Source: an uncultured Lachnospiraceae bacterium (lineage in GTDB: Bacteria > Bacillota > Clostridia > Lachnospirales > Lachnospiraceae). Taken from it: 64,000 nucleotides of DNA. The notes under the pieces are model-generated. The model did no database searches, had not been told where the DNA came from, and saw only the letters and a program-made list of their open reading frames with translations. Position numbers and translations under genes: made by a program. The DNA is taken from the NCBI GenBank assembly GCA_910587155.1, contig CAJULA010000005.1:89256-153255 (forward strand), written 5' to 3'. Shown here one piece after another: positions 34,310-43,559 of this stretch. How positions within the stretch are numbered: the stretch's first letter is position 1; the number at the start of each line of letters is the position of its first letter.

Positions 34310-36466
34310 ATGAAAGTAATCAAACGCAACGGTTCGGAAGTTGATTTTGATATTACGAAGATCCAGGCCGCGATAGAAAAGGCGAATAAGGCGGCGGTGC
34401 GTCAGGAACTGACACCGGAGCAGATCAGGGAAATATCGGAGTATATAGATTTTAAATGCAGCCGGATGAACAGAGCGGTGGCCGTGGAAGAGATGCAGGA
34501 TATGGTGGAGAACCAGATCATGGCGCAGGGCGCCTTCAACGTGGCCAGATGCTATGTCAGATATCGGTATACCCGTTCCCTTGTCCGCAAGAGCAATACG
34601 ACAGACGGGCGGATACTGACACTGATTGAATGTAACAATGAAGAAGTGATGCAGGAAAATTCCAATAAGGATCCGGTGATCAACAGTGTGCAGCGGGATT
34701 ATATGGCAGGGGAAGTGAGCAAGGATCTGACAAGGCGTCTGCTGCTGCCGCCGGATATCGTGAAAGCGGATGCGGAAGGGCTGATTCATTTCCATGATTC
34801 CGACTATTTTGCACAGCATATGCATAACTGTGATCTGGTCAATCTGGAGGATATGCTGCAAAACGGGACAGTGATCAGCGAAACCTTTATCGACAAGCCG
34901 CACAGCTTTTCCACGGCCTGTAATATAGCCATGCAGATTGTGGCGCAGGTTGCCAGCAGCCAGTATGGCGGGCAGAGTATCTCCCTCACGCATCTGGCGC
35001 CTTTTGTGCAGATATCGCGGGAAAAGATTCGCGGAGAGGTACTGGAAGATATGGCGCTGACGGGGGCCACACCTACGGATGAGGCACTGCATCATATTGT
35101 GGAGAAGAGGCTGCGCCAAGAGATCAAGCGGGGAGTCCAGACTATCCAGTATCAGGTTATCACACTGATGACTACCAACGGGCAGGCGCCTTTTCTGACC
35201 GTATTCATGTATCTGAATGAAGCGGGCAGTGAGCGGGAAAAGCGCGATCTGGCGCTGATCATAGAGGAGATGCTCAATCAGCGTATCCAGGGAGTCAAGA
35301 ATGAAAAAGGCATTTATATTACCCCTGCGTTTCCCAAGCTGATCTATGTGCTGGAAGAAGACAATATCAGGGAAGACGGCGCTTATTTTTATCTGACAGA
35401 GCTGGCGGCAAGGTGTACCGCCAAACGGATGGTGCCGGATTACATTTCGGAGAAGATCATGAAGCAGCTCAAAGAAGGCAACTGTTTTCCGGTGATGGGC
35501 TGCCGCAGTGCATTGTCTCCGTGGAAGGATGAAGAAGGCAATTACCGGTTTTACGGCAGATTTAATCAGGGTGTTGTGACGGTCAATCTGGTGGATGTGG
35601 CGCTCTCCTCGGGCGGGGACAGGGATCGTTTCTGGAAGATATTTGACGAACGCCTGGATCTGTGTTACCGGGCACTTATGTGCCGTCATGACCGGCTGAA
35701 GGGGACGCTCTCTGATGCAGCACCCATTCTCTGGCAGTATGGCGCTCTGGCGAGGCTGAAACGGGGAGAGCCGATTGACAGGCTGCTGTATGGCGGATAT
35801 TCCACCATTTCCCTGGGATATGCCGGTCTGTGTGAATGTGTGCGCTATATGACCGGGAAGTCTCATACGGATCCGGAGGCCAAGCCCTTTGCACTGGAAG
35901 TGATGAAATATATGAATGACGCCTGCGACCGCTGGAAGGAAGAGACCAATATCGGTTTCAGCATCTATGGGTCCCCGATCGAAAGCACCACCTATAAATT
36001 TGCAAAATGCCTGCAGCAGCGCTTTGGTATCATCGAGGGCGTAACGGACAAAGGGTATATTACCAACAGCTATCATGTAAATGTGAGAGAAAAGATAGAT
36101 GCCTTTGCCAAGCTGAAGTTTGAATCCGAATTTCAGGCACTGTCCAGCGGCGGCGCTATCAGCTATGTGGAAGTGCCGGATATGCAGAGCAATATTCCGG
36201 CAGTACTTAGTGTGATCCGATTTATTTATGATAATATCATGTATGCAGAGCTGAATACAAAGAGCGATTATTGCCAGGAATGTGGTTATAACGGTGAGAT
36301 TGTGATAACAGAGGAGGACGGCAAACTGGTCTGGGAATGTCCTTCCTGCGGGAACCGCAATCAGGAGACGCTCAATGTAGCCAGACGGACTTGCGGATAT
36401 ATCGGCACCCAGTTCTGGAACCAGGGCAGGACGCAGGAAATCCGTGAGCGGGTGATGCATCTGTAA
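34310..36466 (+). CDS. nrdD: Anaerobic ribonucleoside-triphosphate reductase
   Basis: 718 residues. An N-terminal ATP-cone (VIKRNGSEVDFDITKIQAAIEKA) senses dATP/ATP. The large central domain has DSDYFAQHMHNCDLVNLEDML and GGQSISLTHLAPF. The C-terminus has a zinc site (CQECGYNG, then CPSCGNRN) and the glycyl-radical loop RRTCGYIGT with Gly about 696. It reduces NTPs to dNTPs without oxygen after NrdG makes the glycyl radical. GGAGG precedes the ATG. nrdG follows 18 bp later. The gene fits an anaerobic lifestyle. Confidence 0.97.
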   Translation: MKVIKRNGSEVDFDITKIQAAIEKANKAAVRQELTPEQIREISEYIDFKCSRMNRAVAVEEMQDMVENQIMAQGAFNVARCYVRYRYTRSLVRKSNTTDGRILTLIECNNEEVMQENSNKDPVINSVQRDYMAGEVSKDLTRRLLLPPDIVKADAEGLIHFHDSDYFAQHMHNCDLVNLEDMLQNGTVISETFIDKPHSFSTACNIAMQIVAQVASSQYGGQSISLTHLAPFVQISREKIRGEVLEDMALTGATPTDEALHHIVEKRLRQEIKRGVQTIQYQVITLMTTNGQAPFLTVFMYLNEAGSEREKRDLALIIEEMLNQRIQGVKNEKGIYITPAFPKLIYVLEEDNIREDGAYFYLTELAARCTAKRMVPDYISEKIMKQLKEGNCFPVMGCRSALSPWKDEEGNYRFYGRFNQGVVTVNLVDVALSSGGDRDRFWKIFDERLDLCYRALMCRHDRLKGTLSDAAPILWQYGALARLKRGEPIDRLLYGGYSTISLGYAGLCECVRYMTGKSHTDPEAKPFALEVMKYMNDACDRWKEETNIGFSIYGSPIESTTYKFAKCLQQRFGIIEGVTDKGYITNSYHVNVREKIDAFAKLKFESEFQALSSGGAISYVEVPDMQSNIPAVLSVIRFIYDNIMYAELNTKSDYCQECGYNGEIVITEEDGKLVWECPSCGNRNQETLNVARRTCGYIGTQFWNQGRTQEIRERVMHL

Positions 36467-36484
36467 TGGAAAAAGGAAGCAGTT

Positions 36485-37012
36485 ATGAATTATGGTGAGA
36501 TCAAACAGTTTTCCATCGAAAACGGGCCGGGGGTGCGGGTTTCCCTCTTTGTGTCCGGCTGCAGTCATCACTGCCCGGGATGTTTCAGCCCTATGACCTG
36601 GGATTTTGCGTATGGCAGACCCTTTACCCGGGAGACGCAGGTGCTGATTCTTACCATGCTCCGCCCGTCTTATATGGCAGGACTGACATTGCTGGGCGGT
36701 GATCCGGGAGAGCCTGCCAACCAGCAGGCGCTGCTGCCGCTGCTCAGACAAGTGAGAGAAGAGATGCCTGCGAAGGACGTCTGGGTTTATAGTGGCTATC
36801 TCTATGAGGACTTTCTGCCCGGGGGACGGGCGTGTTGCCAGGGTACGCCGGAGTTTCTCTCTCTTTGTGATGTATTGGTGGATGGTCCGTTTATTGAGGA
36901 TAAAAAAAATCTGCTGCTCAGTTTCCGCGGATCGGAAAATCAGAGGATTATTGATTTGAAAAAGACGCAGGAGACGGGAGTAGTGACAGAGCTTTCCTGT
37001 GATCGGAAGTGA
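36485..37012 (+). CDS. nrdG: Anaerobic ribonucleotide reductase activating protein
   Basis: 175 residues, a small radical SAM enzyme. CSHHCPGC gives Cys26, Cys30 and Cys33 for the 4Fe-4S cluster, preceded by the ENGPGVRVSLFVSGC block typical of NrdG and PflA activases. LTLLGGDPGEPANQ is the SAM-binding GGE-like motif (here GGD). It makes the glycyl radical on NrdD. AAGGAAG precedes the ATG. Its stop overlaps the longest frame of the next radical SAM gene. Confidence 0.95.
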   Translation: MNYGEIKQFSIENGPGVRVSLFVSGCSHHCPGCFSPMTWDFAYGRPFTRETQVLILTMLRPSYMAGLTLLGGDPGEPANQQALLPLLRQVREEMPAKDVWVYSGYLYEDFLPGGRACCQGTPEFLSLCDVLVDGPFIEDKKNLLLSFRGSENQRIIDLKKTQETGVVTELSCDRK

Positions 37013-37026
37013 CGGGGCAAGGTGAT

Positions 37027-38007
37027 ATGAAGCAGTCGGAAATAGAAATACAAATGCATGCCTGCAGACTCTGTCCGCGGGGATGCGGTGTGGACAGGCT
37101 GGCAGGAGAGAGGGGGATATGCGGACAGGGCAGTGAAATCAGGGCGGCGAGAGCTGCCCTGCATAAGTGGGAAGAACCCTGTATTTCCGGCAGATATGGT
37201 TCGGGTGCGGTCTTTTTTTCCGGCTGCGGACTTGGGTGTGTATACTGTCAGAACCGAAGCATTGCCGTGCAGGGCCGGGGACATGTTATCTCCATGGAGC
37301 ATCTGGCGGAAATTTTCCTCAGACTGCAGGAGGAGGGTGCCAATAATATCAATCTCGTGACGGCCTGCCAGTTTGTGCCGCAGGTAATTGCCTCCATAGA
37401 GCGGGCCAGAGATGGCGGACTGCGCCTGCCCATCGTATATAACAGCAGCGGCTATGAATCTCTTTCTACGATACAGATGCTGGAAGGGTATGTGGATATC
37501 TATCTGCCGGATCTGAAATATATGGACAGAGAAATGAGCCGCCGCTATTCCCATGCTGCAGATTATTTTGAGAAGGCTTCCAAAGCTATTCATGAGATGG
37601 TGCGACAGACGAAAGAGCTGCTCTTTACCGATGAGGAGACAAGGAGTGAAAAGCTTGGGATCGACGCATATCAGGAGAGAAGCGGGAAGGGAGAAAGCCT
37701 GCTGATGACAAAAGGGGTGATCGTGCGTCACCTGCTGCTGCCGGGCTGCCTTGAAGATGCCAGGAGGATTGTGAGTTGGCTGTTGTCTTCGTTTGGCGAG
37801 CGTATTTTCATCAGCCTGATGAATCAGTACACCCCCATGCCCTGCGGCAGTACCTGCCTCGAACTGGACAGGAAAGTTGACAGGGAGGAGTATGAGGCGC
37901 TGGTCGATTATGCCATTTCTCTGGGGATTGAAAACGGATTTATACAGGAAGGGGAAACGGCGCGGGAGAGTTTTATCCCCGAGTTTGACGGGACGGGGAT
38001 TTTGTAA
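37027..38007 (+). CDS. Radical SAM protein, PflX/COG1313-like
   Basis: About 326 residues from ATG 37027; GTG 37009, overlapping the nrdG stop, is an alternative. An N-terminal CRLCPRGC (Cys13, 16, 20) with CGQ nearby suggests an extra metal site, then FFSGCGLGCVYCQN gives the radical SAM cysteines 67, 71 and 74. The rest (VYNSSGYES, YLPDLKYMD, VIVRHLLLPG, SLMNQYTPM) matches the PflX group of unknown substrate. Co-location with nrdDG suggests a role in anaerobic metabolism, but not necessarily activation of NrdD. Confidence 0.85.
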   Translation: MKQSEIEIQMHACRLCPRGCGVDRLAGERGICGQGSEIRAARAALHKWEEPCISGRYGSGAVFFSGCGLGCVYCQNRSIAVQGRGHVISMEHLAEIFLRLQEEGANNINLVTACQFVPQVIASIERARDGGLRLPIVYNSSGYESLSTIQMLEGYVDIYLPDLKYMDREMSRRYSHAADYFEKASKAIHEMVRQTKELLFTDEETRSEKLGIDAYQERSGKGESLLMTKGVIVRHLLLPGCLEDARRIVSWLLSSFGERIFISLMNQYTPMPCGSTCLELDRKVDREEYEALVDYAISLGIENGFIQEGETARESFIPEFDGTGIL

Positions 38008-38020
38008 CAGATGCGCTGAC

Positions 38021-38056
38021 AAAAAACGGTATCGCCTTGATGGCCATACCGTTTTG
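38021..38056. terminator. Bidirectional intrinsic terminator
   Basis: AAAACGGTAT (38023-38032) pairs perfectly with ATACCGTTTT (38046-38055) around a 13-nt loop. A and T runs at both ends let it serve the nrd operon and the leftward small genes. Confidence 0.7.
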
Positions 38057-38097
38057 CGTTATAAAAGCTGTCTGCCCGGCGGCAGAAATATAAATAT

Positions 38098-38247
38098 TCA
38101 GTTAAATAAAGAAATCCCATATTTACACTTTCTGTAAATCTTATATCCCAGTGTGGCAAACAGGGAGACCACTACATACAGGCTGGAAGAAATGCCCACA
38201 AATCCTCCTACAATGATTACGATCCAAAGTCCTAAACTGATTTCCAT
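38098..38247 (-). CDS. 49-residue membrane protein
   Basis: A short frame with a good ribosome site: AGGAGAGG about 9 nt before ATG 38247. The product has one long hydrophobic segment (GLWIVIIVGGFVGISSSLYV, then VVSLFATLGY) and a basic end, KIYRKCKYGISLF. I recall similar small proteins ending in a Tyr-Arg-Lys, Tyr-Gly-Ile-Ser-Leu tail in other Clostridia, but I could not check. Function unknown. It ends just before the terminator at 38021-38056. Confidence 0.6.
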   Translation of the reverse strand: MEISLGLWIVIIVGGFVGISSSLYVVVSLFATLGYKIYRKCKYGISLFN

Positions 38248-38455
38248 TCTTGATTATCCTCTCCTGATATTCTGTGATTAACGTAGCAGCTTTGACCGGC
38301 CACACAGATATCCTGTAAAAGAGGGCAGAAGACATACAGGTATGTAAGATGTTCTGCGTTTATGTGCAGTAAAACAAAGCATCGCCGTGCAGGATGCCTT
38401 ACCTGTGATAAGCCCTGATGAAAATTTTTTTACGGTCAGGATATTCCGGCTCCGG
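38248..38455. other. Gap between the small membrane gene and the lipoprotein-like gene
   Basis: About 200 bases. I see no convincing gene, strong terminator or promoter in it on either strand; frames here are short or antisense shadows. Confidence 0.4.
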
Positions 38456-38875
38456 TCAGAAGGAGAGGATTCGTTTCCGACCATCCGTATCCTGCATAAA
38501 GGAGATAGTGAAAGATTTTTCGGACAGATAACGGGCGCCCTGCAGAATCAGGCGCTGTCTGTTGCAGACGGAATAAACCGACAGAAGTGTCAGGACATAA
38601 AAAAGGAATAAAAGCAGCGGCCCGCGGCAGGAAACAGTGCGGGCATTTCTGAAAGCGCTGCTGAGAGTGACTTCGCTCCGGCTTTCAGCGGTTTGTTTTG
38701 ACCAGAAATCAACCGGTTCGGACAGGCGGGATGCCGCGGCGCAGAGCGTGGTCTCTTCCCGGGGCAGTGTATGATGACCATAGCCGGAAACAGGCGCCGC
38801 ACTGCATCCTGCCAGAGTCATTACAAGCAGGAGCAGCCAGAGTATGAAGTTTTGCAGACTCGTTTTTATCCGCAT
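38456..38875 (-). CDS. Lipoprotein-like small membrane protein
   Basis: 139 residues from ATG 38875 (GAGGGT 5 nt upstream; GTG 38887 is an alternative). It has a signal sequence with a possible lipobox (LVMTLAGC, Cys about 25) and a second hydrophobic segment near residues 83-98 (LLLFLFYVLTLLSVYS), then a basic tail. No known catalytic motif. A strong promoter lies upstream. A two-helix small surface or membrane protein; function unknown. Confidence 0.5.
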   Translation of the reverse strand: MRIKTSLQNFILWLLLLVMTLAGCSAAPVSGYGHHTLPREETTLCAAASRLSEPVDFWSKQTAESRSEVTLSSAFRNARTVSCRGPLLLFLFYVLTLLSVYSVCNRQRLILQGARYLSEKSFTISFMQDTDGRKRILSF

Positions 38876-38956
38876 AATGACCCTCACAACTAACAGTCCG
38901 GATCAGCCGGCTGACCGGAACCGTCAGCATCCCGTTACAATTTATAAAGTAACAAG

Positions 38957-38985
38957 AGTATAGCAGAAGGCAGAGGCGTTTGCAA
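38957..38985 (-). promoter_or_regulatory. Promoter of the lipoprotein-like gene
   Basis: Minus strand: TTGCAA at 38985-38980, 17-nt spacer, TATACT at 38962-38957. It begins 6 bp past the P-ATPase stop. Confidence 0.75.
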
Positions 38986-38990
38986 CTGTT

Positions 38991-41684
38991 TTATTTGGGG
39001 CCGGTTTTCTCTGTCTGCGGCTGGGACTCTGATTTTTTTCCGGGCCAAAGGAGCAGCTCGTGGGCCAGAAGAGGCACAGCGGCGAGGACGGCGAGAAACC
39101 CCCATTCTGCCGGAAGCAGATGCACGGTGCCGAAGGCCCGGATGAGGAAGGGGATTTCGGTTACGGCAAACTGCAGGAGAAAACCCGTCACAAAGGCTGC
39201 CAGCATCAGTTTGTTGCGCAGATGGCGCATGCGAAAGACGGAGGTGTGGACATTGCGCATACCGACGGCATGGAAGAGCTGTGACATACCCAGTACTGTG
39301 AATGTGTAGGTTTGGGCGCGCATGAGAATGTCTTCCCGTCGCAGCAGTGTGGCAATGTTTGTCAGAGAGACCGGCAGTTCCTGTCTTTGCAGCAGGAAAT
39401 AAGGAAAAGCAAAAAATGCGGTCAGACTGATGGCGGCGATAAGGATACCATAGAAACAGGTACAGGCCAGTCCGCCGTTGGCGAAAAGACTTTCCGTGCT
39501 TTTGCGGGGCGGCCTGTGCATCAGGGCTTTTCCGTCGTTTTCATCAATGCCCAGTGCGAGAGCCGGAAGGGAATCCGTGATCAGGTTGATCCAGAGGATA
39601 TGGCTCGATTTCAGCGGGGAAGCCAGTCCGCCGATAACAGCCAGAAACATGGTCATGATTTCGCCGAGGTTGGAGGAGAGGAGGAAAATGACGGATTTTT
39701 TGATATTTTCATAGATGCCTCTGCCTTCTTCAATTGCTTTTTCAATGGTGGCAAAATTGTCGTCAGTCAGTATGACATCGGCGGCTCCCTTGGCCACATC
39801 CGTGCCGTTTAGTCCCATGGCAATGCCGATATCGGCTGCTTTCAGAGAGGGGGCGTCGTTAACGCCGTCGCCTGTCATGGCCACGATATGGCTGCCGGCC
39901 TGGAATCCTTTGACGATTTTTACTTTTTGCTGGGGTGAGATCCGGGCAAATACCCTTACATCTTCCAGCTTCCCGGCAAATGCTTCCTCGGAAAGCCGGG
40001 CGATCTCGCTGCCTGATAAGCATTGCTCGCGGCGCTGTACGATATCGAGCTGCCTGGCAATGGCAAAGGCCGTATCCAGGTGATCTCCGGTGATCATCAC
40101 GGTCGTGACGCCTGCCTCCCGGCATGTGCGCACGGCCGCTGCCGCTTCGGGCCTGACAGGGTCCTGCATGCCGACCAGGCCGACAAATACCAGATCGTGT
40201 TCCATAGGGCCGCGGCCGTCTTTTTTCATGGCCAGGGCCAGGGTGCGCAGGGCCTGGGATGACATCTGTTTCAGGTACTGTCTGATCTCAGAAAGCATCC
40301 GGGGTGTCATGGGGGTCAGTGAACCGCGGATCAGGATCCGGTTGCAGAGTTTCAGTATTTCATCCGGTGCTCCCTTGGTATAGCTGACACTTCCGCTGCC
40401 CCGGCGGTGAAAGGTGGTCATCATTTTGCGGTTGGAATCGAAGGGCAGCTCGCGAAGGCGAGGCATGGTCTTTTCCAGCTGCGGGCGGCTGATATCATAG
40501 GAGGCGGCCAGCTCCAGCAGCGCCAGTTCCGTGGGATCGCCCAGATTTTTTCCCTGTTCTAATACAGCGTCATTACACAGGGTCAGGCCGGTCAAGAGTT
40601 CCTCATGCTCTTTTTTGCTGAGGGAATCCGCAGATACCAGGCGCTGGTTGCAGAAACAGCTCACCACACGCATTCGGTTCTGGGTCAGCGTACCGGTCTT
40701 GTCGGAACAGATGACACTGACTGCACCCAGCGTTTCCACGGAAGGCAGGCGACGTATAATGGTATGTACCTTTACCATGCGGGTCACACTGAGCGCGAGG
40801 CAGATGGTGACGATAGCGGGCAGTCCTTCCGGCACCGCGGCTACGGCAAGGGAAATGGCGGTAATCAACATTTTAAAAAGGTTGCGGTGCTGTAACACAC
40901 CGATGATAAAAAGCAGCGCACAGAGGAGCAGAGAGAGGATACTGAGGACAGCTCCGAGTTCACCCAGGCGTTTCTGCAGAGGTGTCGCCTCTTCTTTGGT
41001 GTCCCGTATCATGGAGGCGATTTTTCCGATTTCGGAGTGCAGGCCGGTGGCGGTGACAATGCCCCGGCCTCTGCCATAGGTGACAATGGTGGACATATAG
41101 GCCATGTTGATCCGGTCTCCGAGGGGGATTTCTCCACCGGTATGAGCGGCAGTGAAGAAGGCATTTTTTTCCACCGGAACGGATTCCCCTGTCAGCGGTG
41201 ATTCTTCGATTTTCAGGCTTTCGCTTTCCAGCAGGCGCAGATCGGCAGGCACCTGAGCACCGGCTTCCAGACAGACGATATCTCCGGTTACCAGAGTGGC
41301 GGCCGCGATCTCCTTTTGCCTGCCGTCCCGGATGACAATGGCATGCGGGCTGGCCAGTTTTTTCAGGGAGTCCAGTGCTTTTCGGGCTTTTCCCTCCTGA
41401 ATGAGTCCGATGATGCCATTCATGACGACGACGAAGAGAATGATCAGGGCATCACTGACTTCATCGAGCAGCAATGAGATAGCGGCCGCGGCGAGCAGCA
41501 CATAGATCAGAGGATCCTGGAGCTGTTCCAGAAACAGAAGGACAGGGTTTTTTCGTGCGGCCTGCGGCAGTTCGTTGCGTCCGTCCATGCGTAGCCTGCG
41601 TCCTGCTTCCATTTCCGTCAGACCTTTGTGCGGATCGCTTTTCAGTTCCATGCAGGTTTCTTTTGGGGTTTTTTGTTCAAACAT
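38991..41684 (-). CDS. Cation-transporting P-type ATPase (Ca2+ type)
   Basis: 897 residues from ATG 41684 (GGAGGAG 9 nt upstream; the frame to 41705 lacks one). It has an N-terminal GLTEMEAGRRL motif, AVPEGLPAIVTICLALSV in helix four (ion site of Ca2+ pumps), CSDKTGTLTQNRM with phosphorylated Asp about 328, SYTKGAPDEIL for ATP, and MTGDGVNDAPSLKAADIGIAMG. The C-terminal helices include NLITDSLPALALGID. This set matches the bacterial Ca2+/Mn2+ or PMR1-like pumps that export divalent cations. It stands alone. Confidence 0.93.
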   Translation of the reverse strand: MFEQKTPKETCMELKSDPHKGLTEMEAGRRLRMDGRNELPQAARKNPVLLFLEQLQDPLIYVLLAAAAISLLLDEVSDALIILFVVVMNGIIGLIQEGKARKALDSLKKLASPHAIVIRDGRQKEIAAATLVTGDIVCLEAGAQVPADLRLLESESLKIEESPLTGESVPVEKNAFFTAAHTGGEIPLGDRINMAYMSTIVTYGRGRGIVTATGLHSEIGKIASMIRDTKEEATPLQKRLGELGAVLSILSLLLCALLFIIGVLQHRNLFKMLITAISLAVAAVPEGLPAIVTICLALSVTRMVKVHTIIRRLPSVETLGAVSVICSDKTGTLTQNRMRVVSCFCNQRLVSADSLSKKEHEELLTGLTLCNDAVLEQGKNLGDPTELALLELAASYDISRPQLEKTMPRLRELPFDSNRKMMTTFHRRGSGSVSYTKGAPDEILKLCNRILIRGSLTPMTPRMLSEIRQYLKQMSSQALRTLALAMKKDGRGPMEHDLVFVGLVGMQDPVRPEAAAAVRTCREAGVTTVMITGDHLDTAFAIARQLDIVQRREQCLSGSEIARLSEEAFAGKLEDVRVFARISPQQKVKIVKGFQAGSHIVAMTGDGVNDAPSLKAADIGIAMGLNGTDVAKGAADVILTDDNFATIEKAIEEGRGIYENIKKSVIFLLSSNLGEIMTMFLAVIGGLASPLKSSHILWINLITDSLPALALGIDENDGKALMHRPPRKSTESLFANGGLACTCFYGILIAAISLTAFFAFPYFLLQRQELPVSLTNIATLLRREDILMRAQTYTFTVLGMSQLFHAVGMRNVHTSVFRMRHLRNKLMLAAFVTGFLLQFAVTEIPFLIRAFGTVHLLPAEWGFLAVLAAVPLLAHELLLWPGKKSESQPQTEKTGPK

Positions 41685-41931
41685 AGATTCACTCCTCCTG
41701 TCCAAACTTATGCGGACAGGTCATAAAATATGTTGTGTGATATTAAGAAAGAGAGGGAACTGCCGATATAAATAACAGATCCGGAATCGAGAAAGAACGG
41801 GTGCGGAAATCACAGAGACAGTCAGCTATGGAGAGCGCGGCATTTTGTCAGGAAGACGAATGGTAAGGCTCTTTTTTTGATCTCCGCGGGCAGCGGACAG
41901 GAATAGGAAAACGAAAGGGAGAGGGAAAGAT

Positions 41932-42582
41932 ATGGTGACAGGAAGCAGTGTACGGCAGGGCGGGTGGACAGAGGAGTTTCATAAATACCAGGCTGAGATT
42001 ATGACAAAGATAAAAAAAGGGGAGACGGAGGAAGCCATTCCCCTTGGCAGGGACTCCTATACGGCCACCGAATGGAAAAAGATCATGAAAAGTGTCGATC
42101 AGCAGATCGAAGATATCAGAGAGGAGCAGGCCCGGCGTCTGCAAAAGAGAGAGGACCGTATGGAGGCCCGGCGGGTTTTTGAGGCGGCCGCCTCGATGAG
42201 CGGCAGCCCGGCGCAGCATCTGCGGGAGGCAGCCAAAGTGCCCTACAGTCATATGGCCAGAGATGGGGAGATTTCCTACAATGGCGTTACCTTTGTGTGT
42301 GATGCCCAGACAAACAGTATCTGTCTGGGAGATGTGGGAGATCGGGAAAATACATTGGTCATTCCTCTGTCAGAAGGCGGATGTCTGAAAGTGAACCGGG
42401 ACAATCTGGGTGATCTGAGCAGAGCCATTGGTATGTTTTCGCCGGAAGATGTCAACCGTATTATGCGTGCCATTGCCAAAGATAATAAGGCAAAACAGAT
42501 GGAAGCAGAGCTGGAGGATGAAAAGTCAGATGTGACAAATCTGGCGGCGGATCATACAGAGCCAAAAGAGAAGCAGTTATGA
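41932..42582 (+). CDS. Conserved hypothetical soluble protein
   Basis: 216 residues without signal or membrane segment. The N-terminal half is charged and helical with a coiled-coil-like stretch (about 45-80, QQIEDIREEQARRLQKRE). The C-terminal half holds YNGVTFVCDAQTNSICLGD and LSRAIGMFSPEDVNRIMRAI, which I recall from other Lachnospiraceae hypothetical proteins. GGAGAGGGAAA precedes the ATG. It overlaps the DUF2752 gene by four bases. Function unknown. Confidence 0.65.
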   Translation: MVTGSSVRQGGWTEEFHKYQAEIMTKIKKGETEEAIPLGRDSYTATEWKKIMKSVDQQIEDIREEQARRLQKREDRMEARRVFEAAASMSGSPAQHLREAAKVPYSHMARDGEISYNGVTFVCDAQTNSICLGDVGDRENTLVIPLSEGGCLKVNRDNLGDLSRAIGMFSPEDVNRIMRAIAKDNKAKQMEAELEDEKSDVTNLAADHTEPKEKQL

Positions 42583-43028
42583 GTAAGATATGGGGCAGAC
42601 TGGAAAGAGATATCAGAGAGTACCGGTATGCCATTGCCGGACTGTCTGTCTATTTTGTGATCACCCGTCTTTTGTTTGGCGCTTTCTGCCCGGTGGTGGT
42701 GCTTACCGGGCTGCCCTGTCCGGGCTGCGGACTGAACCGGTCGGTGTGGTTTTTGCTGAGCGGTCAGTTTGCCAGATCTTTTTCCCTGCATCCCATGGGT
42801 ATCTGCTGGTTTCTTCTGCTTTTATGGTTTGCCGGTAATCGTTATGTGGCAGGCAGAAAAATGTCCGGGGGTATGGTGGTTTTGCTGATCGGCGTGTGTA
42901 TTGCCACGCTGTGCCTGTATGGGTATCGGATGGCAGTGGTATTTCCGGACAGACCGCCCATGTCTTATACCGGGCGCAATCTGCTTGAGCGGCTGATACC
43001 GGGCTACAGAGAGTGGATTTTACCATAA
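42579..43028 (+). CDS. DUF2752 membrane protein
   Basis: 149 residues with three to four helices. It carries LPCPGCGLNRSVWFLLSG followed by FSLHPMG, the Cys-rich signature of DUF2752. The paired CPGC cysteines could bind a metal or form a disulfide. Its ATG overlaps the preceding stop (ATGA), implying coupled expression with the hypothetical protein. Function unknown. Confidence 0.8.
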   Translation: MSKIWGRLERDIREYRYAIAGLSVYFVITRLLFGAFCPVVVLTGLPCPGCGLNRSVWFLLSGQFARSFSLHPMGICWFLLLLWFAGNRYVAGRKMSGGMVVLLIGVCIATLCLYGYRMAVVFPDRPPMSYTGRNLLERLIPGYREWILP

Positions 43029-43069
43029 AAGTTTCAACCTTTAATAACAACAGTTCTTTTATTTTTCGG

Positions 43070-43098
43070 TTGTATGGATGAAAAACGTGTGCTATACT
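43070..43098 (+). promoter_or_regulatory. Sigma-A type promoter
   Basis: TTGTAT at 43070-43075, 17-nt spacer, TATACT at 43093-43098, 49 nt before the start of the small membrane protein at 43148. Confidence 0.75.
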
Positions 43099-43147
43099 GG
43101 ATAAAACGGTTTTATGTTGTAATATGAGCGGAGGAGAGGAAGAACAG

Positions 43148-43489
43148 ATGGATAATAACAATATGTACAATCAGAATAACGCACAGGGCGGGCAGCAGTA
43201 TTCGTCATATTATGAGACGCCCGGGCAGCCGCAGATCCAGACACCGGTCGGAAAGGACTGGGAAGAACCGGTCAGCATGGGAGAATGGCTGGTGAGCATG
43301 CTTCTGATGATGATTCCCTGCGTGAACATCGTCTTGATGTTTGTATGGGCGTTCAGCAGCTCGGTGCCCAAGAGTAAGTCCAATTATTTCAAGGCGGCGC
43401 TGATTATGGGCGCTATCAGTATTGTGCTCAGTATCATTATGGTAATTATGATGACTGCCGGCATGGTAAGCGGCCTTGAGGGTATGTAA
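43148..43489 (+). CDS. Small membrane protein with Asn/Gln-rich N-terminus
   Basis: 113 residues from ATG 43148 (GAGGAAG upstream); the longer frame at 43124 would place the promoter too close. An Asn/Gln/Tyr-rich disordered start (about 1-35) leads to GEWLVSMLLMMIPCVNIVLMFVWAF, a loop PKSKSNYFKAA and a second helix. I recall similar two-helix proteins in gut Clostridia. Function unknown. Single-gene unit with own promoter and terminator. Confidence 0.65.
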   Translation: MDNNNMYNQNNAQGGQQYSSYYETPGQPQIQTPVGKDWEEPVSMGEWLVSMLLMMIPCVNIVLMFVWAFSSSVPKSKSNYFKAALIMGAISIVLSIIMVIMMTAGMVSGLEGM

Positions 43490-43508
43490 ACAATAGTCTG
43501 GAAATCAA

Positions 43509-43552
43509 AAAGCCTGTCAGAATGAAACCTCAGATTCTGGCAGGCTTTCTTT
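43509..43552 (+). terminator. Intrinsic terminator
   Basis: AAAGCCTGTCAGAAT (43509-43523) pairs with ATTCTGGCAGGCTTT (43534-43548) with one G-T pair, followed by CTTTAT. Confidence 0.8.
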
Positions 43553-43559
43553 ATGTGCA

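Noticed and set aside
34277..36751. An 824-codon frame on the minus strand opposite nrdD
   Set aside because: It mirrors the codons of nrdD, whose product is fully recognisable, and has no ribosome site or protein-like composition (His/Arg/Ile-rich).
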